Assembly (NCBI GenBank): GCA_016709995.1
Contig: JADJLQ010000001.1
Span: forward strand, 902,001-966,000
Reading direction: 5' to 3'
DNA length: 64,000 nucleotides
Source of the DNA: Saprospiraceae bacterium
GTDB taxonomy: Bacteria; Bacteroidota; Bacteroidia; Chitinophagales; Saprospiraceae
The notes under the pieces are model-generated. The model saw only the letters and a program-made list of their open reading frames with translations. It made no database searches and was not told the DNA's origin. This document shows positions 18,263 to 27,812 of this stretch, piece by piece; the first letter of the stretch is position 1, and the number at the start of each line of letters is the position of its first letter. A program made the translations under genes and the position numbers.

Positions 18263-18270
18263 CAAAATTA
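18263..18270 (-). promoter_or_regulatory. Candidate -7 promoter box for the AsmA-like gene
   Basis: Read on the minus strand this is TAATTTTG, matching TAnnTTTG, only 7 bases upstream of the ATG at 18255. If real, the transcript would begin at or near the start codon, giving a very short or absent leader. Confidence 0.4.
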
Positions 18271-18446
18271 GCCTTTTTATATTAAACGATTGATAATCAG
18301 TTTGATAATTATACAGAATAGCTAAATTGGGCAATAATTATTTCCCATAATTAATATTATGTTAAGTAGTTAGAAAATATTGACTTTAGAATTCTATACC
18401 TTTAAGTGGTCTTCAATACTCACTAAAAAAACCATCTTCTAATTTG

Positions 18447-21400
18447 ATGTTCAAGTGCAATTTACATTATTATTTAACTTGCAGAGATTTGAGATATTCT
18501 TGTTTATTCTTTATTCTTTCTGTTCAGCTCACCATAAGTTCATCAGCTACAGCACAGTCGACCTCCAGCGCTTTCAAAAATCTCTACGACTCCTTAAAAT
18601 CATCTGAATCTAAGAAAGAATATCCCTTGGCAGCGGCCCAAGCCATACGGTTATTGGATATGATGCCCGCAGATGACTTGGATACTTTGTATGTACAGGT
18701 ACTTAAATCACTTACCCGGGTATATTATTACGACGGCAAACGCGATACTGCAGCGATCTACGGAGAAAAATACCTTAGATCAGCTCAAGCAAACCAAAAT
18801 CTTCCTGAGCAAGCCTGGGCTTATAATTTTTTGGGATTGATCCACAAAAACCTGGGGCTAATGCCTCAAGCCATTGACCATTATTTATCCAGCATCCGCG
18901 TTAAAGCTCAACTCAACGACCAGGAAGGACTCTCCAGTACTTATAATAATATGGGCATCCTCTACCAGGACATCGGCGATTTTACCAATGCCCGGGAATA
19001 CTATGAAAAAAGTCTCACCATAAAAGAACAACTAGGAAGTGATAAGGACAGGTTGGCCAATTCGCTTAATAATTTTGGTGAACTGCACCTGGCTATGGGC
19101 CTGTATGACAAAGCAATAGAGTATTATTTTAAAGCACTTAAGTATTACGAAGAAACACAAAATGCCTGGGGTCAGGCTGCTACTTTCAACAATATTGGCA
19201 TCATCCACAGCGAGCAGAAAAATCACAATAAGGCTATTGAGTATTTCGATAAAAGCCTGTTTTTATCTGAATCCAATAATTTTAAAGACCTGCTACCTAA
19301 ATTATATATGAACCTTGGCAAGGTAGAACAAGAGTTGGGGGCTTATGACAAAAATATTGAGTATTTAAAAAAGGGACTCGCGATCGAACAAGCCAACGGC
19401 AATCCAAACGGTGTAGCTGATATGTACCTTAACCTGGGAGTAAGTCTGTGTGATCATGGGTCCACGGAGGAGGCCCTAGCCTATTTGCGACAAGCCAGAG
19501 AAGTGTTCTCGTCATTAAAATATGGAAAAGATATAGCCAATGTAGATGTAGAAATCGCGAGGTGTATGATTAAAAGAAAAAACTATCCAGCTGCTCTCGC
19601 TCAACTCGCCGGCGCTTTGAAAACAGCTCAAAACAATCATTACCTGCCAGTCGAAGCTGCTGCATTAAAGGCATTGGCCAATGCCAGTAACCTTATGGGC
19701 CAGTATAAACAAGCCTATGAATACTACACTAGCTATACGCTGGTGCAGGATAGTCTCGATAATGTTCAGAAATCTAAAGAGATCGCAGAAGTGCAATCAC
19801 GCTACGATCAGGAAAAGGATAAAGCTGAAATTCAAAAATTGTATGCTGATCAAATAAATAAAGAACTTAAAATCAGCGAACAAAAGCGCAATCAGAATAT
19901 CATAGTAGGCACTTCCCTACTCCTTTTGCTTACCTTATCAGGGATGTATTTGTTTCTCAGATTGAGGCAACACAGAAAACAAATTCAATTTGAAAAATTA
20001 AAGACCCGCCAATTGCAACACATTGATCAAATTAAAGATCAGTTTCTGGCCAATACTTCACATGAATTGAGAACACCTTTAAATGGTATTATTGGCTTAG
20101 CTGATTCATTGATCGACGGGGTCACAGGTCAATTAGCCCCAAAGACCATCCACAACCTTCAGCTAATCTCCTCCAGCGGAAAGCGACTTTCAAGCCTGGT
20201 CAATGACATTCTCGATTTTTCAAAAGCTAAAAACAAAGATCTTAACCTGGAATTAAAGCCTGTCGACCCTTATGTGGTAGCTGATCTGGTCATACAATCT
20301 TCCAATATCCTTATCGGCAAAAGATCCATCTTATTGCAGAATAAAATGCCTCATGATATACCACTTATCGATGCTGATGAAAACAGGTTTCAACAGATTT
20401 TATACAATCTTATTGGCAATGCCATCAAGTTTACTGACCAGGGTAAAATAACCCTTACCGCTGAGAAAAAGGAAAAAACGATCCTTTTTAATGTGTCGGA
20501 CACGGGGATCGGTATACCCAATGACAAACTGGATCTCATTTTTAAATCCTTTGAACAATTGGATGGGACCGAGACAAGATCTTATGGTGGTACAGGGTTG
20601 GGTTTGGCGGTTACTAAACAATTGGTTGAACTGCACGGTGGATCGATCGGGGTACACTCTATTCCGGGAGAGGGATCAGTTTTTTCGTTTGAATTGCCTA
20701 TCAGCCAGTTACATCGGGATGAGTTGGTAGAACACTCTGAAACTTTGATGAAAATCAATACCATAGAGACGGAGGAAGCACCACCGGATCTATTGACTGG
20801 GGAACAGACCACATCAGGTACCATAGAATCATCCGCCTCGATTCTGATAGTAGATGATGAAGCAGTAAATATCCAGGTGTTAGAAAATCATCTGAGTTTG
20901 CGCGGGTACCAGGTACATAAAGCTTTTAATGGACAGGAGGCTTTGCTTAAGCTTCAAACTCAAATTTATGACCTTGTGATCCTCGATGTGATGATGCCCA
21001 ATATGTCTGGCTTTGAAGTATGCAAAAAAATCAGGGAGACTCATTTAATGAATAAACTACCGGTGATCATGCTCACTGCTAAAAACACCATCTCTGATCT
21101 GCTAAAAGGATTTGAAGTAGGTGTCAATGACTATCTGACAAAACCATTCTCTAAGGATGAACTCTTGTCACGAATTCACACCCACCTTCGACTGAAAGAT
21201 TTTTACAAAGCATCTGATAAGTTTGTTCCAATTGAGTTTCTGAATGCCATAGGACGAAACTCGATCACCGAAGCTAAGATCGGTGATTTTACCAATGGCC
21301 AGTTTACTATAGTGTTTTCTGATATTCGCAATTATACCGGATTAGCAGAAAATCTGAGTCCCGAACAAAACTTTAAATTTATCAATGGGTTTGTGGGACG

Positions 21401-22070
21401 CATGGGTCCGATCATTAAAAAACATCAAGGATTTGTCAATCAATATCTTGGTGATGCTATCATGTCGATTTTCCCTGCAGCCGTAGAGTTTGCATTGGAT
21501 GCTTCGATCGAAATGCATCATACTATACATGATTACAATGTGGATCGAAGCTCAAAGGAACGGGCCTCTATCGAAGTTGGTATGGGCATTCATACAGGAC
21601 CTCTCATCATGGGGATCATTGGCGACCAGGAAAGAGCAGATCCTGCCACACTGGCTGACACAGTAAACATTGCTTCCAGAATCGAAGGCCTGACTAAATA
21701 TTTTGGTGTAAAAATATTGATCAGTCACGAAGTATACTTGCAATTGGTTGATAAAAATAGATACTCCTTCCGATCTTTAGGAAAGATTCAACTCAAAGGA
21801 AAGTCACGATCTATCACGGTGTATGAATGTCTTGATGCTGAGAGAGGGGACATATATCAAGCAAAGTTAAAAACACTCGAACTTCATAACCGGGCAATGA
21901 AATTTTTTCAGGATGGTGAGTTTGCACAGGCAAGCGTCATTTTTCAAAAAATGATTGATGAGTATTCCAAAGATTCGGTTGCCCGATATTTTTTGACCCG
22001 ATCATTAAAATACCTGGCCATGGAAGAGCCGATCAATTGGACCGGAGTTGAGATCATGGCTGAAAAATAA
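18447..22070 (+). CDS. TPR sensor histidine kinase / receiver / class III nucleotide cyclase hybrid
   Basis: One polypeptide of 1207 residues (ATG at 18447; an upstream TTG is less likely). Order: signal-like hydrophobic segment (about 18-37), seven or so tetratricopeptide repeats (about 80-440), a coiled coil, one membrane helix (about 485-506), HisKA with the phospho-accepting His about 539 (TSHELRTPLNG), HATPase with N box NLIGNAIKF and DTGIGIP, GGTGLGLA, then a receiver domain (phospho-acceptor Asp about 847 in VILDVMMPN, Lys about 899). It ends in a class III cyclase domain with metal aspartates about 959 and 1003 and Asn/Arg about 1074/1078 (TVNIASR). The periplasmic TPR part probably senses a protein or ligand, and phosphotransfer may gate the synthesis of a cyclic nucleotide. 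The residue usually a base-recognising Lys before the second metal Asp is Gln (NQYLGDAIM), so substrate choice is uncertain. No separate response regulator is adjacent. Confidence 0.92.
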   Translation: MFKCNLHYYLTCRDLRYSCLFFILSVQLTISSSATAQSTSSAFKNLYDSLKSSESKKEYPLAAAQAIRLLDMMPADDLDTLYVQVLKSLTRVYYYDGKRDTAAIYGEKYLRSAQANQNLPEQAWAYNFLGLIHKNLGLMPQAIDHYLSSIRVKAQLNDQEGLSSTYNNMGILYQDIGDFTNAREYYEKSLTIKEQLGSDKDRLANSLNNFGELHLAMGLYDKAIEYYFKALKYYEETQNAWGQAATFNNIGIIHSEQKNHNKAIEYFDKSLFLSESNNFKDLLPKLYMNLGKVEQELGAYDKNIEYLKKGLAIEQANGNPNGVADMYLNLGVSLCDHGSTEEALAYLRQAREVFSSLKYGKDIANVDVEIARCMIKRKNYPAALAQLAGALKTAQNNHYLPVEAAALKALANASNLMGQYKQAYEYYTSYTLVQDSLDNVQKSKEIAEVQSRYDQEKDKAEIQKLYADQINKELKISEQKRNQNIIVGTSLLLLLTLSGMYLFLRLRQHRKQIQFEKLKTRQLQHIDQIKDQFLANTSHELRTPLNGIIGLADSLIDGVTGQLAPKTIHNLQLISSSGKRLSSLVNDILDFSKAKNKDLNLELKPVDPYVVADLVIQSSNILIGKRSILLQNKMPHDIPLIDADENRFQQILYNLIGNAIKFTDQGKITLTAEKKEKTILFNVSDTGIGIPNDKLDLIFKSFEQLDGTETRSYGGTGLGLAVTKQLVELHGGSIGVHSIPGEGSVFSFELPISQLHRDELVEHSETLMKINTIETEEAPPDLLTGEQTTSGTIESSASILIVDDEAVNIQVLENHLSLRGYQVHKAFNGQEALLKLQTQIYDLVILDVMMPNMSGFEVCKKIRETHLMNKLPVIMLTAKNTISDLLKGFEVGVNDYLTKPFSKDELLSRIHTHLRLKDFYKASDKFVPIEFLNAIGRNSITEAKIGDFTNGQFTIVFSDIRNYTGLAENLSPEQNFKFINGFVGRMGPIIKKHQGFVNQYLGDAIMSIFPAAVEFALDASIEMHHTIHDYNVDRSSKERASIEVGMGIHTGPLIMGIIGDQERADPATLADTVNIASRIEGLTKYFGVKILISHEVYLQLVDKNRYSFRSLGKIQLKGKSRSITVYECLDAERGDIYQAKLKTLELHNRAMKFFQDGEFAQASVIFQKMIDEYSKDSVARYFLTRSLKYLAMEEPINWTGVEIMAEK

Positions 22071-22074
22071 TTGC

Positions 22075-22860
22075 TTATTCTTCCTCTGCACTGGCTGAAC
22101 CGTTTGTTTTAGGGTCTCCCACTGCAAATAGGATCTGGTCCACCCCGGCACCACCTAACGATTTGTCAGGCTTAATCATTGGAATCACATAGACATCTTT
22201 GGTCGTAGTAAAACTTTCAGTTGCATTCTGTTTAGGATTGAGCAAACCCAGCAAGAAGCCATTCTTAGCATTAAATATGCAGATCATAACGTGGCCCCGG
22301 CGATCCTCTCTGGTGATACTGATTGTAGTACTCATTGACCTGTCAGGCTCCACTTTGAGATACTTTTGGCTACTTACAGCGGTTCCTACATTTGTCGAAT
22401 TGACTGTCAATATTTCCGGGGTTGCTATTTTTAATAAGATGGGTGGACCTTTGCTGTCTAGTTCCGGGCTACCTGCCGCGTTATTAAAAGCTATAGTCAC
22501 TACAGCATCATCTACATCCCCTTCTCCCCCATCTTTACCAAACAAATAATTACCAGATCCGGCAGCTGATATCACATTGTATAACATTGGAATAGCCATT
22601 AAAAATGATTTTCTACCTTTTCCCATGGTTCGGTGCTGGCCCGGGCCTATTCCCTCACTATTTCTATTATCGCTGGATAGCATGGAGATAGCATCTAGTT
22701 TAGTCTGAACATTAAATCTTATAGACTTGCCACTTGCAGGGTCCTTTGCAAAATAAAGATCGGTAGGGATTTTTAAATTTAAGGAGGTAACACTTTGCGC
22801 GATTAAGCATAGCGATGAAGAAAACAGAATGAACAGTGTAAGGATTTTTTTTGAATGCAT
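22075..22860 (-). CDS. Hypothetical secreted protein
   Basis: A signal peptide is clear (hydrophobic about residues 6-20, cleavage near LIAQ). The 261-residue product has no domain I recognise. It contains a Gly/Asp-rich patch (GKDGGEGDVDDAVV, about residues 107-120), a beta-rich middle with TVNSTNVGTAVSSQKYLKV, and an acidic end (SASAEEE). It may be a periplasmic or surface protein. It ends 4 bases from the end of the convergent hybrid-kinase gene and appears monocistronic. Confidence 0.65.
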   Translation of the reverse strand: MHSKKILTLFILFSSSLCLIAQSVTSLNLKIPTDLYFAKDPASGKSIRFNVQTKLDAISMLSSDNRNSEGIGPGQHRTMGKGRKSFLMAIPMLYNVISAAGSGNYLFGKDGGEGDVDDAVVTIAFNNAAGSPELDSKGPPILLKIATPEILTVNSTNVGTAVSSQKYLKVEPDRSMSTTISITREDRRGHVMICIFNAKNGFLLGLLNPKQNATESFTTTKDVYVIPMIKPDKSLGGAGVDQILFAVGDPKTNGSASAEEE

Positions 22861-22972
22861 GGTTGGTTGGTTTATATCATTTGCTAAGTTAAAAAATTAA
22901 GTTAATATATGCGATCAGCTCCATCTTGCTTTACTTTTTCTGCACCGGTCGACAACTATGTTTAAATTTTTT

Positions 22973-23527
22973 CTAATTAATTTTATGCAGATTCCATTCC
23001 CCAAAATATTTGGTAAAAATTCTTGTAAGATTATAAGCATCATCTATCGCCCGATGCAGGGTGCCTTCAAATTCAAGTCCTTCTGATTCTGTGGCATGTT
23101 TTAATCCTTTTGGCTCATATAATTTTTTCACTTTTTGATACTGTTTTTTAAGATCGGTATATGAGGAGATCCATTCGGTATCTATTTTGTGTAATAGGCA
23201 GTCTGCTTTTAAATAATCCAGGTCCTTATCTCCCCAGGCTATCAAATAATGTGGTTCAATATCTATCTCAGCCCAATCCATAAATTCTTTAATCACTTGT
23301 TTGAAAGGCTTGGCTTGTGTGATCATCTCTTGTGTGATGCTGGTGAGCTTGGAGCAAAATGGTGATAATATCGGATACATCACCGGCTTGACAAATTTGC
23401 TGAACTGACTTTGGATATGGCCATAAGGATCTATTTTGTATGCTCCTATTTCTATGATTTCCTGAAACCTGCCGGCCATATCTCCTTCCCAACAAGTCAA
23501 TTCGAGGTCAAATACAATATAATTCAT
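22973..23527 (-). CDS. DEDDh 3'-5' exonuclease (ERI-1/KapD-like)
   Basis: Exonuclease-fold protein of 184 residues from the ATG at 23527 (a TTG nine bases upstream is a weaker start). The DEDDh catalytic set is visible: D7 and E9 in YIVFDLELT, an Asp in IAWGDKDLD (D100 or D102), and H158 and D163 in LHRAIDDAYN. The WEG and PHYLIAWGDKD context resembles the ERI-1/3'hExo-like group rather than the polymerase III epsilon subunit, so an RNA or structured nucleic acid substrate is plausible. There is no fused domain. It is separated by 79 bases from the upstream acyltransferase-like gene. Confidence 0.85.
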   Translation of the reverse strand: MNYIVFDLELTCWEGDMAGRFQEIIEIGAYKIDPYGHIQSQFSKFVKPVMYPILSPFCSKLTSITQEMITQAKPFKQVIKEFMDWAEIDIEPHYLIAWGDKDLDYLKADCLLHKIDTEWISSYTDLKKQYQKVKKLYEPKGLKHATESEGLEFEGTLHRAIDDAYNLTRIFTKYFGEWNLHKIN

Positions 23528-23606
23528 GACTTTCAAATATAGGCATCTTTTAAAGGACCTTTACGAGGCACCAGATAGAGTCTAAAACGGCAGACAATCA
23601 AGTGTA

Positions 23607-24728
23607 TTAAATCTTTAAAAATATTTTATACCGGTACAAAGCATATAAGAAAAACCATACCAGGATCAAAGCCCCCAGGTTTTGAAAAATAGAATGTAAG
23701 CGCTCAGGAGCATTGATGTATAGCCCTTCAAAAAGCAATCTGGAGGTATAGCCAAAATCAATAAAATGATACACCAGGTAGATCGTTATGCTGTTCATGC
23801 CTATGACCACAAAAAAGAAGGACCATTTTTTGTATTTCAAAATGTCGATGATCCAATAAAATAAACCTAACATTAAAAAAGACATACCGCCGGTGAACAG
23901 GATAAAGGAACTGGACCACAGCCGTTTGTTTATGGGGAAATGAAGACTCCATAAAAGCCCAATCCCTATACAAAGGACACCGAGTATCAGTATCCTTTTA
24001 AGTTTGCCATATTCTGTAAATGCTTTGTTTTGAAATATATCTCCCGCGAAGCTCCCTAACACTGTCAGGCATAATGCAGGCAATGTCGTAAACAATCCGT
24101 TTTCATCAAAGGTGCCTTGAATCAATCGCCCGGGTAAAAAAGTCCTGTCGATCCATCCATGCAGATTGCCCTCGAATGAAAGATCTCCAGCGCCAAATCC
24201 CGGTACAGGTATCAAGAACATACAAGCGTAATAAAACAGCAAAATACCGGCGACCCAATATGCTCTACTTTTAAAACTAAAATTCAGATAAAGGATCGTT
24301 GTAATAAATCCTGCTATACCAATTCTTTGCAAAACGCCTCCTAGTCGAATCTGAGACCACTCAAAAAAAGGAAATGGCAGGTTTTTTTCAAGAATTCCAA
24401 GGGCGATTAATATCAACATGCGTCTGAAAGCCTTTTTGTATAAACTTTGTTTTGACCTTCCTTGTTGAAGTCCTTTGTTTAATGAAAATGGGATGGATAC
24501 TCCAGCGATAAAAAGGAATAGAGGGAAAATAAAATCATAAAAAGTAAAACCATGCCAGGTAGTGTGTTCAAATTGTATGGCGACATGATCCACCCAAGAC
24601 CAACCAGTTTTGTCTTTTAAAGAATATATAAAAGCACCTGCTCCTGAGATCATAAGCATATCGAATCCCCGAAGAGCGTCTATAGATTGTAGGCGGGATA
24701 CTGGAGCATCGTCTTTGTTAGATTCCAT
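23607..24728 (-). CDS. HGSNAT/NagX-like multi-span membrane acyltransferase
   Basis: Polytopic membrane protein of 373 residues with about ten hydrophobic segments. The N-terminal signature RLQSIDALRGFDML (about 12-25), a following HTTWHGFTFYDFIFPLFLFI stretch and RLGGVLQRIGIAGF match the heparan-alpha-glucosaminide N-acetyltransferase-like family (DUF5009/DUF1624-type). The bacterial members probably acetylate sugars at the membrane, for example during amino-sugar or glycan processing. The His in TTWHGFTFYD corresponds to the likely acetyl-carrier position. No sugar-catabolic neighbour is present, so the substrate is open. Confidence 0.85.
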   Translation of the reverse strand: MESNKDDAPVSRLQSIDALRGFDMLMISGAGAFIYSLKDKTGWSWVDHVAIQFEHTTWHGFTFYDFIFPLFLFIAGVSIPFSLNKGLQQGRSKQSLYKKAFRRMLILIALGILEKNLPFPFFEWSQIRLGGVLQRIGIAGFITTILYLNFSFKSRAYWVAGILLFYYACMFLIPVPGFGAGDLSFEGNLHGWIDRTFLPGRLIQGTFDENGLFTTLPALCLTVLGSFAGDIFQNKAFTEYGKLKRILILGVLCIGIGLLWSLHFPINKRLWSSSFILFTGGMSFLMLGLFYWIIDILKYKKWSFFFVVIGMNSITIYLVYHFIDFGYTSRLLFEGLYINAPERLHSIFQNLGALILVWFFLYALYRYKIFLKI

Positions 24729-24887
24729 TTTAAAAATAATTACAAGCTAAAGCTAAAACTTTTTTAAAATCAAAATGGGAAGAATGATGTTTATAACAAG
24801 GCACAAAATGGTCATGTTTTATCTCATGCCCGTACAGGAGAACAGTTCTTACAAGGCGTTACTTGTCTAAACAAAAAGAGTATTAAC

Positions 24888-24921
24888 AAAAAACCCTCCC
24901 AGCAAGCTGAGAGGGTTTTTT
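24888..24921. terminator. Bidirectional rho-independent terminator
   Basis: AAAAAACCCTC (24888-24898) pairs perfectly with GAGGGTTTTTT (24911-24921) around a 12-base loop, giving a stem followed by a T-run on either strand. It lies 34 bases beyond the stop of the T9SS surface-protein gene and should end its transcript. Confidence 0.85.
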
Positions 24922-24954
24922 GAAACTTTATTCTTATCGATATGACCTCAAAAT

Positions 24955-27741
24955 CTATTGAAGCATGATCATTTTCTTAGTTGCGCTAAAGTCCTTAGTT
25001 TCCAGAGTATAATACATCAATCCGGTACCAGGTATATCAGACTTGGATATTTTGAGTTGGTTATAACCCTTTACTCCATCCTGATGATAGACCCGCACTA
25101 CCCTACCAGTGATGTCTGTGATTTTTAAAGTCACTTTGTCAGCTTTAGCCAGTTCGTATGCAATCATGGTGGAGGAAGAGAAAGGATTAGGTGTATTTTG
25201 ATGCAAAGCATATCCTAAAGTAGACCGGCTGCCTACTTCGAGGGTCACCCCTAAACTGGATCCTGACACCGCTGTTGATTTGTATGCTTCAGCGTGCGTA
25301 TACTTAGAATTGATAAACATACTTTCACTCAAGGTAATGTCTCTGGCAGCTTTCACTTTGATGCTGAAGAGTACATCGGTCGATGAAGCATTGATCCCAG
25401 TATTGTCATTCCAGGAGGTCGTGATATAACCCTGACCGAGTTTGGTCAAACCAAAATTATTATTACTAATCTTCAATAATCCAGGCTCAATTGATTTTAA
25501 TTCCAAACCATTCATCGCCAGGGTAAATTGATAACCCTCGATCTGGCGGAAGTTTTCAGCAGTAAATTCTACTACTGTCTCCTCACCTGCTTTAAGTGAT
25601 TGATCGATGATTTTGAAACGCAATACATCCGCTGCTCCACGGCTTTCAGCACCCAATAAACTATGAGGTACAACAGAGCTGTTGAGATCACCCACTTTGA
25701 TACCGATAAAGTCACGATTGATTTCATCTTGGTTCAGGTTAGCGAGGTTAATTTTCTCAGGAAAACCCCATGGACTAGCAGGATTGCTGAATACATAATC
25801 TTTGGGTACAAACCTCCAGGACTCTGTATTTGGCATCTTATCATAAACCGTTAGTATCAATTTTCTAAGTTCTACCAAATCGATGGCACTGATATCATTG
25901 CTCTTATCCACATCCGCTGCAATCAGCTTATAAGGTGAAGTGATAAGTTCTTCGCCGAGGATATGCTTTTGCATTAATATCAAGTCAATGGTGGTGACAC
26001 CATTTGTAGGATCATCATTGCGTTTAGGTACGATAGCATAATCATGATACATCGGTAGATCTGAAAAAGCATAGGTGCCTTTGGCATCGGTTTTATAAGC
26101 CGGCAGGGGCTTGGTATCAATAGTCTGTAAAGTCACGTTTTCCACTGCCTCAGTGCTTTCAGTCATTACTTTACCTGATACATCGGCTACTACTCCAGCC
26201 AGGTCTGGACAGATATTGCCGCTACCATCCTGGATATTGAGATAAGTCAAACAATGGTCTTTATTGCCTGCTGCATCCCAAACGTAGATATTAACTTCAT
26301 TGATCGCACTTTGTCCGCCCGGCACATCTGCACAAGTAAATGTATCGCTCAATTGTTTGCCATCGGCGTCAAAGCTAAACTTCAAATCAGCCTTTTTGGT
26401 ACAGTTGTCATAGCTGCCGGCATTTAGATCAGTTGCCCAAACAATAACAGAACCGGTGGAAGGCATGATGACTGTAGCAATACCATTATAACAGTAAGGA
26501 GTTGGTTTCTTACAATCTTTCACTTCTATCTTGCAGGTAGTAGTGTCTTCTTTACCACAATTGTCTTCCGCTATAATCGTCAGCAAGTGCTTGCCGGCAG
26601 TAAGCTTCAAGGTTGATGGGAAAGCTGCTGAAGTGAATCGTTTTTGATTAGGTCCGCTTTTGAAGTCAATAGAAGTTACGTTGTACTTCTTGCCGTCGTA
26701 ATCACTGGTAGATGCATTTAAATTGACTTCATACCTGAAGCTGATCAAGGATGTTTCTGTGCAATTATCCGTTGCCACAAAGTCAGGGCCTATGTATACA
26801 GGTACACTGCACATTGGATCTGGCTCTGCACCGGCTCCGGTGTAACCGTCATAAAAACAGAAGGTTGTATCACGGCAAGTTACTTCAGGAGCGATGGTAT
26901 CGATCACTTTGATGATCTGGGTGTAGGTCACAAAACCATCACCATCATCTTTTAATTTTCTGTACACACAATATCTATCTGCACTGGCTACAAACCGGTC
27001 GTCTACGATCACATCCGGATCATGGTCGTGTGCGTTTGGATCGTATTTACACCAGTCGATTAACTTCCAGGTACGAATGATTTTATAACAAGCATCCGGT
27101 ACGATGTCAAATCGTTCATCATCGTATTGTACCCCTACTAACTCACAATCATCATCCATGATCATGGGTCTGCCGGTAGCATCAGGATCCAGAGCCGTTC
27201 CACCTCCACATACAGCGACTACATCTTCAGGGAACATTACCTCAAAGTCAGATCGATGCTTCATGATAATCTTTTGCGTGCAGGAGACACTCGAGGTCAT
27301 ACATTTGTCTCCAACTGTCCAGGTGCGGCTGATCCAGCCATTACCACAATTGTCAATATACTCTTGATCTACAACTGTCGGTGCACCACCAATCCAGCAA
27401 TTGTCCCAGATCTTAAAGTCTCCTTTCTCATAACCTGCAAGTGGAGTGCCATTAGGACCACCACTCAACAAAATGGGTTTGGAGAAATAATCTTTGGGAT
27501 TGAGTTTGCCAGCCTGATCTGTTTTGTCAAGGCAAAGCCAGGTATGGCAATAGATTGGCGACCATGAATTAAGATCCTTGCGGTTGGATTCAGTTGAGTT
27601 GGGAACACGGCCACTGCCATAATCTCGACTCACACAAGGGTCTATCTCTCCACCATGTTCGTCCTGATGAACGGGGCCATAAATGCTGCAACCGTACCAT
27701 CCAAAGGATTTTACTCCGGTTCCATCTAAGGTGTCTGACAA
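24955..27741 (-). CDS. C-terminal part of giant T9SS surface protein (frameshifted)
   Basis: This is the 3' portion of the gene that begins at 30401; its TTG start is an artefact, since coding sequence continues upstream (27742-27891) in the same frame. It contains cysteine-rich Ig/HYR-like repeats (CRDTTFCFYDG, VTDNC-type units). After these come a dockerin-like pair of helices with VTTIDLILMQKHILG and AADVDKSNDISAIDLVELR, a cohesin-like beta domain (about ORF residues 715-840), and a T9SS type A sorting domain (QNTPNPFSSSTMIAYEL to KKMIMLQ). The sorting domain predicts export through T9SS and attachment to the cell surface. With a one-base correction near 27892 the complete protein would be 1815 residues. 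A terminator follows at 24888-24921. Confidence 0.85.
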   Translation of the reverse strand: MSDTLDGTGVKSFGWYGCSIYGPVHQDEHGGEIDPCVSRDYGSGRVPNSTESNRKDLNSWSPIYCHTWLCLDKTDQAGKLNPKDYFSKPILLSGGPNGTPLAGYEKGDFKIWDNCWIGGAPTVVDQEYIDNCGNGWISRTWTVGDKCMTSSVSCTQKIIMKHRSDFEVMFPEDVVAVCGGGTALDPDATGRPMIMDDDCELVGVQYDDERFDIVPDACYKIIRTWKLIDWCKYDPNAHDHDPDVIVDDRFVASADRYCVYRKLKDDGDGFVTYTQIIKVIDTIAPEVTCRDTTFCFYDGYTGAGAEPDPMCSVPVYIGPDFVATDNCTETSLISFRYEVNLNASTSDYDGKKYNVTSIDFKSGPNQKRFTSAAFPSTLKLTAGKHLLTIIAEDNCGKEDTTTCKIEVKDCKKPTPYCYNGIATVIMPSTGSVIVWATDLNAGSYDNCTKKADLKFSFDADGKQLSDTFTCADVPGGQSAINEVNIYVWDAAGNKDHCLTYLNIQDGSGNICPDLAGVVADVSGKVMTESTEAVENVTLQTIDTKPLPAYKTDAKGTYAFSDLPMYHDYAIVPKRNDDPTNGVTTIDLILMQKHILGEELITSPYKLIAADVDKSNDISAIDLVELRKLILTVYDKMPNTESWRFVPKDYVFSNPASPWGFPEKINLANLNQDEINRDFIGIKVGDLNSSVVPHSLLGAESRGAADVLRFKIIDQSLKAGEETVVEFTAENFRQIEGYQFTLAMNGLELKSIEPGLLKISNNNFGLTKLGQGYITTSWNDNTGINASSTDVLFSIKVKAARDITLSESMFINSKYTHAEAYKSTAVSGSSLGVTLEVGSRSTLGYALHQNTPNPFSSSTMIAYELAKADKVTLKITDITGRVVRVYHQDGVKGYNQLKISKSDIPGTGLMYYTLETKDFSATKKMIMLQ

Positions 27742-27812
27742 GTCACTATCATTTTCTTTTTTACATTCGATATTGTTGTAAGGTTTGCCGTAAAAATCAC
27801 GGCAGGTAAAGT

